Below are positions 8,280 to 15,411 of a stretch of DNA of 18,763 nucleotides, in pieces. The notes under the pieces are model-generated. The model was not told the origin of the DNA and did not search any database. It saw only the letters and a list, made by a program, of their open reading frames with translations. Position 1 is the stretch's first letter. Each line of letters begins with the position of its first letter. The translations under genes were made by a program, and so were the position numbers. This stretch comes from an uncultured Prevotellaceae bacterium (GTDB taxonomy: Bacteria > Bacteroidota > Bacteroidia > Bacteroidales > Bacteroidaceae): the NCBI GenBank assembly GCA_905202115.1, contig CAJKQZ010000029.1, positions 1 through 18,763 of the forward strand. Direction: 5' to 3'.

Positions 8280-8346
8280 GCGGCTTCGGCCGCGTCTTTA
8301 ACGACCTTAATGACTTTAAAGTCGTTAAAGACACGACAGAAGCCGC
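8280..8346. repeat. Central inverted repeat between copies A and B
   Basis: A perfect 12-bp inverted repeat, GTCTTTAACGAC (8294-8305) and GTCGTTAAAGAC (8321-8332), encloses a 15-base loop. Outside it GCGGCTTC (8280-8287) pairs with GAAGCCGC (8339-8346). Copies A and B flank this as larger inverted arms, so 8226-8400 as a whole is a near-palindrome able to form a long hairpin or cruciform. Confidence 0.85.
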
Positions 8347-8351
8347 AAACT

Positions 8352-8417
8352 TGGCGGCTCGGCAAAGAAAATGAGCAAGCTCATTTTGTTCTGCAATCGC
8401 CTTTTGCGGGATATTTC
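8352..8417 (+). repeat. 66-base repeat, copy B (promoter decayed)
   Basis: This is a plus-strand copy nearly identical to copy C over its first 55 bases, with the palindrome AAAATGAGC-AA-GCTCATTTT intact. Its 3' end reads GCGGGATATTTCA where C has GCTATATTTGCA, so the -7 box is lost although the TTTG of the -33 box remains. It therefore probably does not initiate transcription. Confidence 0.88.
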
Positions 8418-8435
8418 AGCTAAGCTGCAATATAA

Positions 8436-8501
8436 TGGCGGCTCGGCAAAGAAAATGAGCAAGCTCATTTTGCTCTGCACTCGCCTTTTGCTATATTTGC
8501 A
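8436..8501 (+). repeat. 66-base promoter-bearing repeat, copy C
   Basis: This plus-strand copy starts TGGCGGCTCGGCA, carries AAAATGAGC-AA-GCTCATTTT and ends in TATATTTGCA. It lies 18 bases after copy B in the same orientation and 22 bases before the GH43 start. Confidence 0.9.
8469..8499 (+). promoter_or_regulatory. Promoter of the GH43 gene inside repeat copy C
   Basis: The -33 box TTTG (8469-8472) and the -7 box TATATTTG (8492-8499) are separated by exactly 19 bases. Transcription should start near 8506, leaving a leader of about 17 bases before the GTG. The -33 box overlaps the end of the internal palindrome, so a protein bound to the palindrome would compete with RNA polymerase. Confidence 0.8.
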
Positions 8502-8522
8502 GAACAATAAACACAATACACC

Positions 8523-9446
8523 GTGAGAAACATTACAAAACCTTTAGTCATCGCATTCATTCTGCTGTTTTCATTTGCAGAAAACACCGAGGCACAACTC
8601 CCATTGGCCGATCCGTACATCTTTGTGGAAAACGACACATATTATATATATGGTACAGGCTCGGACCAGGGAATACCGGTATATACTTCAAAAGACCTCA
8701 AAACGTGGAAAGCGCAGGGCATTGCCCTCAATAAGAAAGACACCAACATCCCCAAATGGTTCTGGGCTCCCGAAATATATAAAATAGGTAAAAAATATTA
8801 CATGTATTTCTCTGGCGACGAGCACCTCTATGTTGCCGTGGCCGACTCTCCTCTCGGCCCGTTCAAACAATGCGGCAACGGAGAACCCATGATAAAGGAA
8901 AAAGCCATAGACTCCTCCATATTCTTCGACAAGAAAGGCAAGCCGTGGATATGCTACGTGCGCATGAACGACGGCAACAACGTATGGGTAGCACCGCTCA
9001 ACAAAGACTACATCTCGTTCGACGAGAGTAAAGCAATACACGCTTTCAGCGTTTCGCAGGACTGGGAACGCGCTCAGGCACGCGTAAACGAAGGCCCGTG
9101 CGTTTTCAGAAAAGGGAAAAAATACTATATGATTTATTCGGCAAACGATTACCAAAGCCAGAAATACGGCCTCGGACTCGCCGTAGCCGACAAGCCCGAA
9201 GGCCCGTGGATAAAGCGCGCCGACAATCCTTTCCTGCAATGCCCCGACACACTTGTGGGAGTTGGCCATAATTCTTTCTTCACCGACCTCGAAGGCAAGC
9301 TGCGCATTGTTTTTCACGCCCACAAGGACAAGGCGCACATACACCCGAGGATGAGCTACATCGGCACACTGCAATTCGCAGACCCGAAAGACAAAGACCA
9401 CCTTACGGTTGCTGAAAAATACATCGCACCCGTTCTCGAAAAATAA
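8523..9446 (+). CDS. Secreted glycoside hydrolase family 43 protein
   Basis: The 307-residue enzyme is a single five-bladed propeller domain behind a signal peptide (hydrophobic 8-18, probable cleavage after TEA24). GH43 enzymes are inverting arabinofuranosidases, xylosidases or arabinanases; the subfamily cannot be told here. The three GH43 acids are visible: Asp30 (ADPYIF) as base, Asp130 (IDSSIFFD) as pKa modulator and Glu190 (NEGPCVF) as acid. WAPE (81-84) and GHNSFF with His249 are also typical. There is no lipobox and no accessory binding domain, so it is probably periplasmic. The start is GTG, about 17 bases after the predicted transcription start. No SusC/SusD genes are nearby, so it is not in a visible polysaccharide utilisation locus. 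It converges on fucO across a shared hairpin. Confidence 0.92.
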   Translation: MRNITKPLVIAFILLFSFAENTEAQLPLADPYIFVENDTYYIYGTGSDQGIPVYTSKDLKTWKAQGIALNKKDTNIPKWFWAPEIYKIGKKYYMYFSGDEHLYVAVADSPLGPFKQCGNGEPMIKEKAIDSSIFFDKKGKPWICYVRMNDGNNVWVAPLNKDYISFDESKAIHAFSVSQDWERAQARVNEGPCVFRKGKKYYMIYSANDYQSQKYGLGLAVADKPEGPWIKRADNPFLQCPDTLVGVGHNSFFTDLEGKLRIVFHAHKDKAHIHPRMSYIGTLQFADPKDKDHLTVAEKYIAPVLEK

Positions 9447-9476
9447 AAAGGCCGAGGCATTCACTGCCGCTTCAAA

Positions 9477-9524
9477 ATAACGGATGTCCCCGAAATCCTG
9501 TCGGATTTCGGGGACATCCGTTAT
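9477..9524. terminator. Perfect 22-bp hairpin between convergent genes, probable bidirectional terminator
   Basis: The arms 9477-9498 and 9503-9524 are perfectly complementary over 22 bp around a TGTC loop, with a GC-rich middle (GTCCCCG). It begins 31 bases after the GH43 stop and ends 60 bases before the fucO stop. A loose T-rich run follows on the plus side (TTTCTTTT at 9534-9541) and TTTTG follows on the minus side. The location between convergent ends supports termination of both transcripts. Confidence 0.8.
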
Positions 9525-9583
9525 AATTATCAGTTTCTTTTACGCCACACGCACGAACAACCGCGCGCAAAAGGCAATCAGAA

Positions 9584-10744
9584 TCAATAAGCTTTCTTGT
9601 AAAGCTCGAGAATTATCTCTTCGGTAACATCGCGCGGATTGCCCGGCGTGCAAACGTCGTTCATGGCAGCCTTTGCAAGGCGCGGCAAATCGTTTTCGGT
9701 TATGCCTTTGCCCAGATCGCGCAAATGCTGAGGAATTCCAACGCGCACCGAAAGTTCCTTCACGGCATTCACGGCCGCACCGGCAGCTTCTTCGGGCGTC
9801 ATGCCCTCCTTGTAAACATTCATTGCTTTGGCAATCATAACGAACTTGTCGAGAGCCGCCGGAGCGTTGTATTCCATAACGATAGGAAGCAACAAAGCGT
9901 TGGCAACTCCGTGGGCGACATCGAAGATTGCCCCAAGCGGATGAGCCATGCCGTGAACGACGCCGAGACCTACGTTCGAGAAAGCCATACCTGCTATGTA
10001 TTGCGCCACAGCCATGCCGTTGCGTGCTTCGGCATTGGTAGGTTCGTTTACAGCTGTCTCGAGATAACGCGTAATCATCTCTATTGCCTTAATCTCGAAC
10101 ATGTCGCTCATTTCCCAGGCGCCTTTGGTGGTAAGTCCCTCTATTGCGTGAGTAAGAGCGTCGAGCCCCGTTGCAGCGGTAAGCCCTTTGGGAAGAGTAT
10201 ACATAAGTTCGGCGTCGACAATAGCTATTGCAGGAATATCGTTCGGGTCGACGCAAACCATTTTCTTTTCGTTCTTTTCATCGGTGATAACGTAGTTTAT
10301 CGTCACTTCGGCGGCTGTTCCTGCAGTAGTAGGTAGCGCGATGATAGGCACCGACTTGTGTTTGGTGTTGGCCACGCCTTCGAGCGAAACAACGTCGCTG
10401 AACTCGGGATTGTTGGTTATTATTCCGATAGCTTTCGACGTGTCCATTGACGAACCGCCGCCGATAGCGAGAATAAAGTCCGCCCCACTCTTGCGAAAGG
10501 CTTCAACGCCGTTCTTGACATTAGTAACGGTGGGATTCGGCTTTATATCGCTGAATACTTCGTAAGGAATTCCCGCACCGTCAAGAACTTCAAGCACCTT
10601 GCCGGTAACACCGAATTTCACAAGGTCTTTGTCGGAAGCCACAAAAGCCTTGTGCAGTCCCAGACGTGCTATTTCGCCGGGCAGCTCTTTGCGTGCACCA
10701 GGGCCGAAATAAGAAACTTCGTTCAAAATAAATCTGTTAATCAT
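9584..10744 (-). CDS. fucO: Lactaldehyde reductase (1,2-propanediol oxidoreductase), iron-dependent
   Basis: The 386-residue protein matches E. coli FucO closely along its whole length. It reduces L-lactaldehyde from fucose or rhamnose breakdown to L-1,2-propanediol with NADH. Numbering from the chosen start, visible features are the dinucleotide loop GGGSSMDTSKAIG (about 95-107), PTTAGTAAEVTINYVITDE (about 138-156), and iron ligands Asp195 and His199 (DALTHAIEG) with His264 and His278 (VHGMAHPLG, AHGVANALLLP). All four iron ligands are present. An in-frame TTG lies two codons upstream, but the ATG at 10744 gives MINRFILNE, which matches the E. coli N-terminus, so I chose it. No other fucose or rhamnose gene is in the window, so aldolase and isomerase must lie elsewhere. 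Confidence 0.93.
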   Translation of the reverse strand: MINRFILNEVSYFGPGARKELPGEIARLGLHKAFVASDKDLVKFGVTGKVLEVLDGAGIPYEVFSDIKPNPTVTNVKNGVEAFRKSGADFILAIGGGSSMDTSKAIGIITNNPEFSDVVSLEGVANTKHKSVPIIALPTTAGTAAEVTINYVITDEKNEKKMVCVDPNDIPAIAIVDAELMYTLPKGLTAATGLDALTHAIEGLTTKGAWEMSDMFEIKAIEMITRYLETAVNEPTNAEARNGMAVAQYIAGMAFSNVGLGVVHGMAHPLGAIFDVAHGVANALLLPIVMEYNAPAALDKFVMIAKAMNVYKEGMTPEEAAGAAVNAVKELSVRVGIPQHLRDLGKGITENDLPRLAKAAMNDVCTPGNPRDVTEEIILELYKKAY

Positions 10745-10797
10745 AATCAATCTGTTTTTATAAGGTAATTACTTTCTGTTATGTTTTCATGCAACTA

Positions 10798-10805
10798 CAA
10801 ACCTA
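10798..10805 (-). promoter_or_regulatory. Candidate -7 box of fucO
   Basis: TAGGTTTG on the minus strand fits TAnnTTTG and would give a leader of about 46 bases. No TTTG lies 19 bases upstream. A second box, TACATTTG at 10870-10877, is an equally good alternative with a leader of about 118 bases. Confidence 0.3.
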
Positions 10806-11054
10806 CTCTTTCCGCAACAGTTGGTGCAGAAACAGGTTTCACACAATAAAGACACTGTATGTTCTGTCACAAATGTAGCAATTATATTCAATTTCACATG
10901 AAAAGAACGTAATATTAAGCCGCTTTTTTATTGCATGAGGTAAACAGCACGTATAAACAACGCTTTTTTATGGTGCAGGAAAGGCGTTTGTCAATCAAAA
11001 ACCATGCCGAAAAACACGCCGATAGCTTTTCAGCTCCCCCGTACAAAAGTGCGG

Positions 11055-11121
11055 AAAAATTATCTCAGACATATTTTGAATTATCTCTGAGATATTTTAA
11101 AATATGTCTGAGATAATTTTT
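11055..11121. repeat. Phased dyad-site array, right copy
   Basis: Three 13-bp sites start at 11061 (TATCTCAGACATA), 11082 (TATCTCTGAGATA) and 11103 (TATGTCTGAGATA), exactly 21 bp apart with 8-bp AT spacers. The first and third are reverse complements and the middle one is palindromic, so the whole is a symmetric element. Its 23-bp outer arms (11055-11077 and 11099-11121) are perfectly complementary around a 21-base centre. A T-tract and TGCGGGA follow on the plus strand, as in the left copy. It could form a hairpin followed by T8, but it sits upstream of both adjacent genes, which argues against a simple terminator. Confidence 0.8.
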
Positions 11122-11309
11122 TTTACATGCGGGAAGTTTTTTTTCGCGCCAAAACGTTTCTTATGTCAATCTTATTTCCGAATTTTTATTCCACAATAAT
11201 CAACAGCAATCAATATATAATGTATCCCTTTCACTTCATCCTGACTTTAACGAAAGAACGTTTTTAAATTCTGCTACCATATTAATAGGAATAAGAATAC
11301 AGAATTTCG

Positions 11310-11317
11310 TATTTTTG
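11310..11317 (+). promoter_or_regulatory. -7 box of valS
   Basis: TATTTTTG fits TAnnTTTG. Transcription would start near 11324, giving a leader of about 60 bases to the valS ATG. The -33 position reads AGGA rather than TTTG, so the promoter is only half-matching. Confidence 0.5.
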
Positions 11318-11333
11318 CAGCAATTTAGTGCAA

Positions 11334-11353
11334 TATGCCCCTAAGCGGGCATA
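11334..11353 (+). other. Leader hairpin of valS
   Basis: TATGCCC (11334-11340) and GGGCATA (11347-11353) form a perfect 7-bp stem with a CTAAGC loop, followed by TTTTG. It lies in the predicted 5' leader, 31 bases before the ATG. It could be a small attenuator or an mRNA-stabilising stem; nothing shows which. Confidence 0.45.
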
Positions 11354-11384
11354 TTTTGCGAAAAAACGAAAAAAACGTAATAAA

Positions 11385-14027
11385 ATGGAACTCGCAAGCA
11401 AATACAATCCCGCCAACGTTGAGAAAAAATGGTATGAATATTGGCTGAAACACAAACTTTTCAGTTCAAAACCCGACAACCGCGAACCTTACACGATAGT
11501 AATTCCGCCTCCCAACGTAACAGGAGTGCTGCACATGGGGCACATGCTCAACGAAACGATACAGGACATCCTCGTGCGCCGTGCGCGCATGGAAGGCAAA
11601 AACGCCTGCTGGGTGCCCGGCACCGACCATGCCTCGATAGCCACCGAGGCTAAGGTAGTAGCGCGACTGGCCGAGCGCGGTATCAAAAAAACAGACCTCA
11701 CTCGTGACGAGTTCCTCAAACATGCGTGGGAATGGACCGACGAGCACGGCGGCATCATACTGAAACAATTACGCCGTCTCGGAGCGTCGTGCGACTGGGA
11801 CAGAACTGCGTTCACAATGGACGAGACCCGCTCGCGAAGCGTGATAAAAGTATTCTGCGACCTCTATCGCAAAGGGCTTATATACCGCGGAGTACGAATG
11901 GTAAACTGGGATCCGAAAGCGCAGACCGCACTATCGGACGAAGAAGTGATTTACAAGGAAGAACACAGCAAACTGTACTATCTGCGCTACTTCGTGGAGA
12001 ATCCGCAACCAGGCGAAAAACAATACGCCATAGTAGCCACTACCCGTCCTGAGACAATCATGGGCGACACAGCCATGTGCATTAATCCCACCGACGAGAA
12101 AAACACATGGCTCAAAGGAAAGAAAGTGATTGTTCCGCTCGTAAACCGCGTGATTCCGGTAATCGAGGACGAATATGTGGACAAGGAATTCGGAACCGGC
12201 TGTTTGAAAGTAACTCCCGCCCACGACATAAACGACTACATGCTGGGCGAGAAACACAACCTCGAAAGCATAGACATTTTCAACGACGACGGAACCATAT
12301 CGGAGGCAGGTGGCCTGTACGTGGGAATGGACCGCTTCGATGTGCGCGAACAGATAGAAAAGGATCTCGAAAAAGCAGGTTTGCTGGAACGCGTGGAAGA
12401 CTACGACAACAAGGTAGGCTGCTCGGAACGCACACACGTACCCATAGAGCCCAAGCTCTCAATGCAATGGTTCCTGAAAATGAAACATTTTGCTGACATC
12501 GCCCTTCCGCCCGTGATGAACGACGAGATAAAATTCTACCCCGCAAAATACAAGAACACTTACCGTCACTGGTTAGAGAATATAAAGGACTGGTGTATTA
12601 GCCGCCAGCTGTGGTGGGGGCACAGAATACCCGCCTACTACCTGCCCGAGGGCGGTTTCGTAGTGGCCGAGACACCTGAAGAGGCAGTTGAACTCGCACG
12701 CAGCAAAAGCGGCAACGACAAACTCACTATCGACAACCTGCGTCAGGACGAAGAAGCGCTCGACACCTGGTTCTCTTCATGGTTGTGGCCTATATCGCTC
12801 TTCGACGGCATAAACCAGCCGGACAACAACAAGGAATTCGATTATTATTACTCCACGAACGATTTGGTTACGGGGCCCGACATTATTTTCTTCTGGGTGG
12901 CGCGCATGATAATGGCCGGCTACGAATTTACCGGCCGGAAACCATTCGGAAATGTATACTTCACCGGTATCGTTCGCGACAAGTTAGGACGCAAGATGTC
13001 CAAATCGCTCGGAAATTCTCCCGACCCGCTCGCACTGATCGACCAATACGGCGCCGACGGAGTGCGCATGGGCATGATGTTGTCGGCTCCCGCAGGCAAC
13101 GATATTCTGTTCGATGAAAGTCTGTGTGAACAAGGACGCAATTTCTGCAATAAAATATGGAACGCATTCCGGCTGATCGAAGGCTGGAACGTTGATGAAG
13201 CCGCAACACAGCCCGCTACATCGGCAACAGCAGTGGAATGGTTTACGGCAAAGCTCAAGCAAAGCGGAGAAACCCTTGCCGATCTGTTCTCGAAGTATCG
13301 CCTTAGCGAAGCGCTCATGGAGGTCTACAGCCTGTTCCGTGACGAATTTTCAAGCTGGTATCTCGAAATGATTAAACCGACATACGGCTGTCCTATCGAC
13401 AAGTCAACGTATGAAGCGACGCTTTCTATCTTCGAAAAGCTGCTTCAACTGCTTCACCCGTTCATGCCGTTCATCACAGAAGAGCTTTGGCAACATCTGC
13501 GCAAGCGTGCCGACGGCGAAAGCATAATGTACAGCGCTATAAAATCCGGCAACGAAGCTGCTGCAGACGATTCCGTAATCGCAGATATCGACACAGTGAA
13601 AGATATTGTAACAAACATTCGTGCCGTAAGAGCCTCTAAAAACATTTCTCCGCGCGAAGAACTCACGCTGAACGTTATCGGAGAAAAACCCGCCGAAAAA
13701 TATTGCCTTGTAATCAAGAAAATGGGCAATATAAAAGAGATAGCAACTATCGACTCGAAAGACGACGTATCTTCGTCGTTCATAGTTGGCACAACAGAAT
13801 ATGCAATTCCTCTTGGAGAGCTTATCGACGTAAACGCAGAAATAGAAAAAGCGCAGGCCGAGCTCGAACATTTAGAAAACTTCCTGGCTTCTATCGAGAA
13901 AAAGCTATCCAACGAAAACTTTGTGGCCCATGCTCCGCAAAAAGTAGTAGACATAGAGCGTAAAAAACAAAGCGATACCCTCAGCAAAATAAACACTCTG
14001 CGCGAAACGCTCAAAAATCTGAAATAA
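11385..14027 (+). CDS. valS: Valyl-tRNA synthetase
   Basis: The 880-residue class I aminoacyl-tRNA synthetase charges tRNA-Val and edits mischarged threonine in the cytoplasm. It shows PPPNVTGVLHMGH with the HIGH motif as His50-Met-Gly-His53, a CP1 editing domain (about 200-340, including TTRPET and GTGCLKVTPAHD), CISRQLWWGHRIPA before the second catalytic half, and KMSKS at 537-541. The anticodon-binding domain follows (HPFMPFITEELWQ), and the C-terminal valine-arm coiled coil occupies about the last 65 residues. An in-frame GTG 57 bases upstream would add 19 Lys/Arg-rich residues, but the family N-terminus MELASKYNPANVEKKW starts at 11385. lnb follows 130 bases later with no hairpin terminator between, so read-through is possible. 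Confidence 0.97.
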   Translation: MELASKYNPANVEKKWYEYWLKHKLFSSKPDNREPYTIVIPPPNVTGVLHMGHMLNETIQDILVRRARMEGKNACWVPGTDHASIATEAKVVARLAERGIKKTDLTRDEFLKHAWEWTDEHGGIILKQLRRLGASCDWDRTAFTMDETRSRSVIKVFCDLYRKGLIYRGVRMVNWDPKAQTALSDEEVIYKEEHSKLYYLRYFVENPQPGEKQYAIVATTRPETIMGDTAMCINPTDEKNTWLKGKKVIVPLVNRVIPVIEDEYVDKEFGTGCLKVTPAHDINDYMLGEKHNLESIDIFNDDGTISEAGGLYVGMDRFDVREQIEKDLEKAGLLERVEDYDNKVGCSERTHVPIEPKLSMQWFLKMKHFADIALPPVMNDEIKFYPAKYKNTYRHWLENIKDWCISRQLWWGHRIPAYYLPEGGFVVAETPEEAVELARSKSGNDKLTIDNLRQDEEALDTWFSSWLWPISLFDGINQPDNNKEFDYYYSTNDLVTGPDIIFFWVARMIMAGYEFTGRKPFGNVYFTGIVRDKLGRKMSKSLGNSPDPLALIDQYGADGVRMGMMLSAPAGNDILFDESLCEQGRNFCNKIWNAFRLIEGWNVDEAATQPATSATAVEWFTAKLKQSGETLADLFSKYRLSEALMEVYSLFRDEFSSWYLEMIKPTYGCPIDKSTYEATLSIFEKLLQLLHPFMPFITEELWQHLRKRADGESIMYSAIKSGNEAAADDSVIADIDTVKDIVTNIRAVRASKNISPREELTLNVIGEKPAEKYCLVIKKMGNIKEIATIDSKDDVSSSFIVGTTEYAIPLGELIDVNAEIEKAQAELEHLENFLASIEKKLSNENFVAHAPQKVVDIERKKQSDTLSKINTLRETLKNLK

Positions 14028-14157
14028 ACAAGGAAGAAACGGCAAAGACAAGCAACAAATGGAAATATAAACAAGAAAGGAGCCAACGGGAAAGCAGTTG
14101 CAAAATCCTTTTTCACATCAACATAGCTTCATTTGCCAGACCTTTCATAAAACAATT

Positions 14158-15411
14158 ATGAGCAGACACATATTTTCAGCAACATTGTTCAAAATAATGG
14201 TATCAGCCGTTATTTGTTGCAATGTAGCATTCGGAAAATCGACCGCCGGCAATAACACTGGCGACACGATACGGCATGCAACCGTATTGAAAGACACGAT
14301 TTCCGTAAGTTTGCTGACTTGTGCGCCAGGGCCTTTAATATATGAACTGTACGGCCATACGGCCATAAGAATAAAAATTCTCACAACGGGAGACGACCTC
14401 GCATTCAACTACGGAATGTTCGACTTTAGAAAGCCAAATTTCGTAATGCGCTTTATTAAAGGAGAAACAGACTATATGCTGGGCGTTTATCCGTTCGATG
14501 ATTTTTTGGAAGAATACAAAGAAAGAGGCTCCGACGTAACAGAACAATCACTCAACCTTACACCGGAGGAAAAAGAAAGACTTCTGTATTCTTTGGTCAG
14601 AAACGCGCTACCCGCGAATTGTGTTTATCGCTACAATTTCTTTTACGCAAACTGCACATCGAAAGCTCGCGATATGATAGAACGCTGCATTGACGGGAAA
14701 ATCGTATATCCTTATGATGAAAAGCCGGAATCCTTTCGCGAAATAATACACATATATACGAAGAACAATCCGTGGGCAGAATTCGGACAGGATCTTTTGC
14801 TCGGAGCAGGCGCCGACAAGCCTATATCGCAGCGAGAGAAAATGTTTGCTCCGCTTTTCCTAAAAAAATATGTCGACAAAGCTATAATTGTTTCTGACAA
14901 CGGTTTGGAAAGACCTTTGGTTAACAGCACAAAAACGATAAAGCCTTATAAAGAAACTAAACAAGCTGCCGGTTTTTTCTTATCCCCGTCGATTACATTT
15001 GGCACGCTTTTAGTTCTGACAATTATATTATGTTTTATCGAGCTGAAAACGAAAAAAATATTCTGGGGCCACGAACTATTGCTAAGACTCGCTCAAGGAA
15101 TTGCAGGCTGTATAATAGCTTTCTTATTCTTATGTTCCGAACACCCGACAGTAAAATCCAACTGGCTGCTCGTAATTCTGAATCCTATACCTATTATATA
15201 TGTAGCATTCCGCATAAGAAATATCAAAAAACGCAAATACGACTTTTTTGTTCCAGTGGCATTTGCCATAGAAGCATTGTTTTTTGTAGCAATGCCTTTC
15301 ATTCCGCAGAATTTCAGCTTTGCAGTTTACTGTTTTGCACTATCTTTGTGCTTGCATTCAGGTACATGCACATACTTACAGCATAAACTAAAATGGAAAA
15401 AAGCCGCATAA
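14158..15411 (+). CDS. lnb: DUF4105/Lnb-type lipoprotein N-acyltransferase candidate
   Basis: The 417-residue membrane protein has the DUF4105 (Lnb_N) domain. Lnb of Bacteroides adds the third, amide-linked acyl chain to the lipoprotein N-terminal cysteine, the step done by Lnt in E. coli. The N-terminal segment 8-25 is a signal peptide or anchor. The periplasmic domain (about 45-265) has LYELYGHTAIRI with His67 and FFYANCTSKARD with Cys166, the likely catalytic pair by pattern; this pairing is my inference. Hydrophobic spans follow at about 274-293, 306-326, 334-352, 362-381 and 386-404, with a basic end (KLKWKKAA). Upstream TTG at 14098 would put 20 polar residues before the signal, so I chose the ATG. 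It overlaps the next gene by 19 bases. DUF4105 also covers paralogues of unknown function, so the symbol is tentative. Confidence 0.8.
   Translation: MSRHIFSATLFKIMVSAVICCNVAFGKSTAGNNTGDTIRHATVLKDTISVSLLTCAPGPLIYELYGHTAIRIKILTTGDDLAFNYGMFDFRKPNFVMRFIKGETDYMLGVYPFDDFLEEYKERGSDVTEQSLNLTPEEKERLLYSLVRNALPANCVYRYNFFYANCTSKARDMIERCIDGKIVYPYDEKPESFREIIHIYTKNNPWAEFGQDLLLGAGADKPISQREKMFAPLFLKKYVDKAIIVSDNGLERPLVNSTKTIKPYKETKQAAGFFLSPSITFGTLLVLTIILCFIELKTKKIFWGHELLLRLAQGIAGCIIAFLFLCSEHPTVKSNWLLVILNPIPIIYVAFRIRNIKKRKYDFFVPVAFAIEALFFVAMPFIPQNFSFAVYCFALSLCLHSGTCTYLQHKLKWKKAA

Larger units (their letters stand above)
8183..8522. other. Divergent intergenic region made largely of repeats
   Basis: These 340 bases separate the divergent ABC-F and GH43 genes and hold no credible gene. 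The content is repeat copy A (minus orientation), a central palindrome, copy B (plus), an 18-base linker and copy C (plus), with a short leader at each end. The two outermost copies supply one promoter each. Confidence 0.85.
10745..11384. other. Long divergent intergenic region between fucO and valS
   Basis: I see no credible gene in these 640 bases. Next to fucO are two -7-like boxes on the minus strand, TAGGTTTG (10798-10805) and TACATTTG (10870-10877); neither has a TTTG box at the right distance. The phased dyad array lies at 11055-11121. The stretch 11131-11300 is AT-rich with no recognised element. The valS -7 box and a leader hairpin lie at the right end. The length is large for a simple divergent promoter region, so a small RNA cannot be excluded. 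Confidence 0.7.

Noticed and set aside
8325..8516. 63-codon open frame on the minus strand in the repeat region
   Set aside because: It is created by repeat copies B and C, whose shared sequence yields the duplicated MSLLIFFAEPP segment. It has no independent coding evidence.
10931..11116. Possible 61-residue gene between fucO and valS
   Set aside because: It would start at TTG and run through the dyad array, whose repeats dictate its C-terminus. It has no promoter box and no family resemblance.
11328..11384. Upstream GTG start for valS adding 19 residues
   Set aside because: The extension is Lys/Arg-rich and contains the leader hairpin. The conserved ValS N-terminus begins at the ATG at 11385.
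14098..14157. Upstream TTG start for the lnb candidate
   Set aside because: It would place 20 polar residues in front of the signal segment. The ATG at 14158 gives a normal signal peptide.
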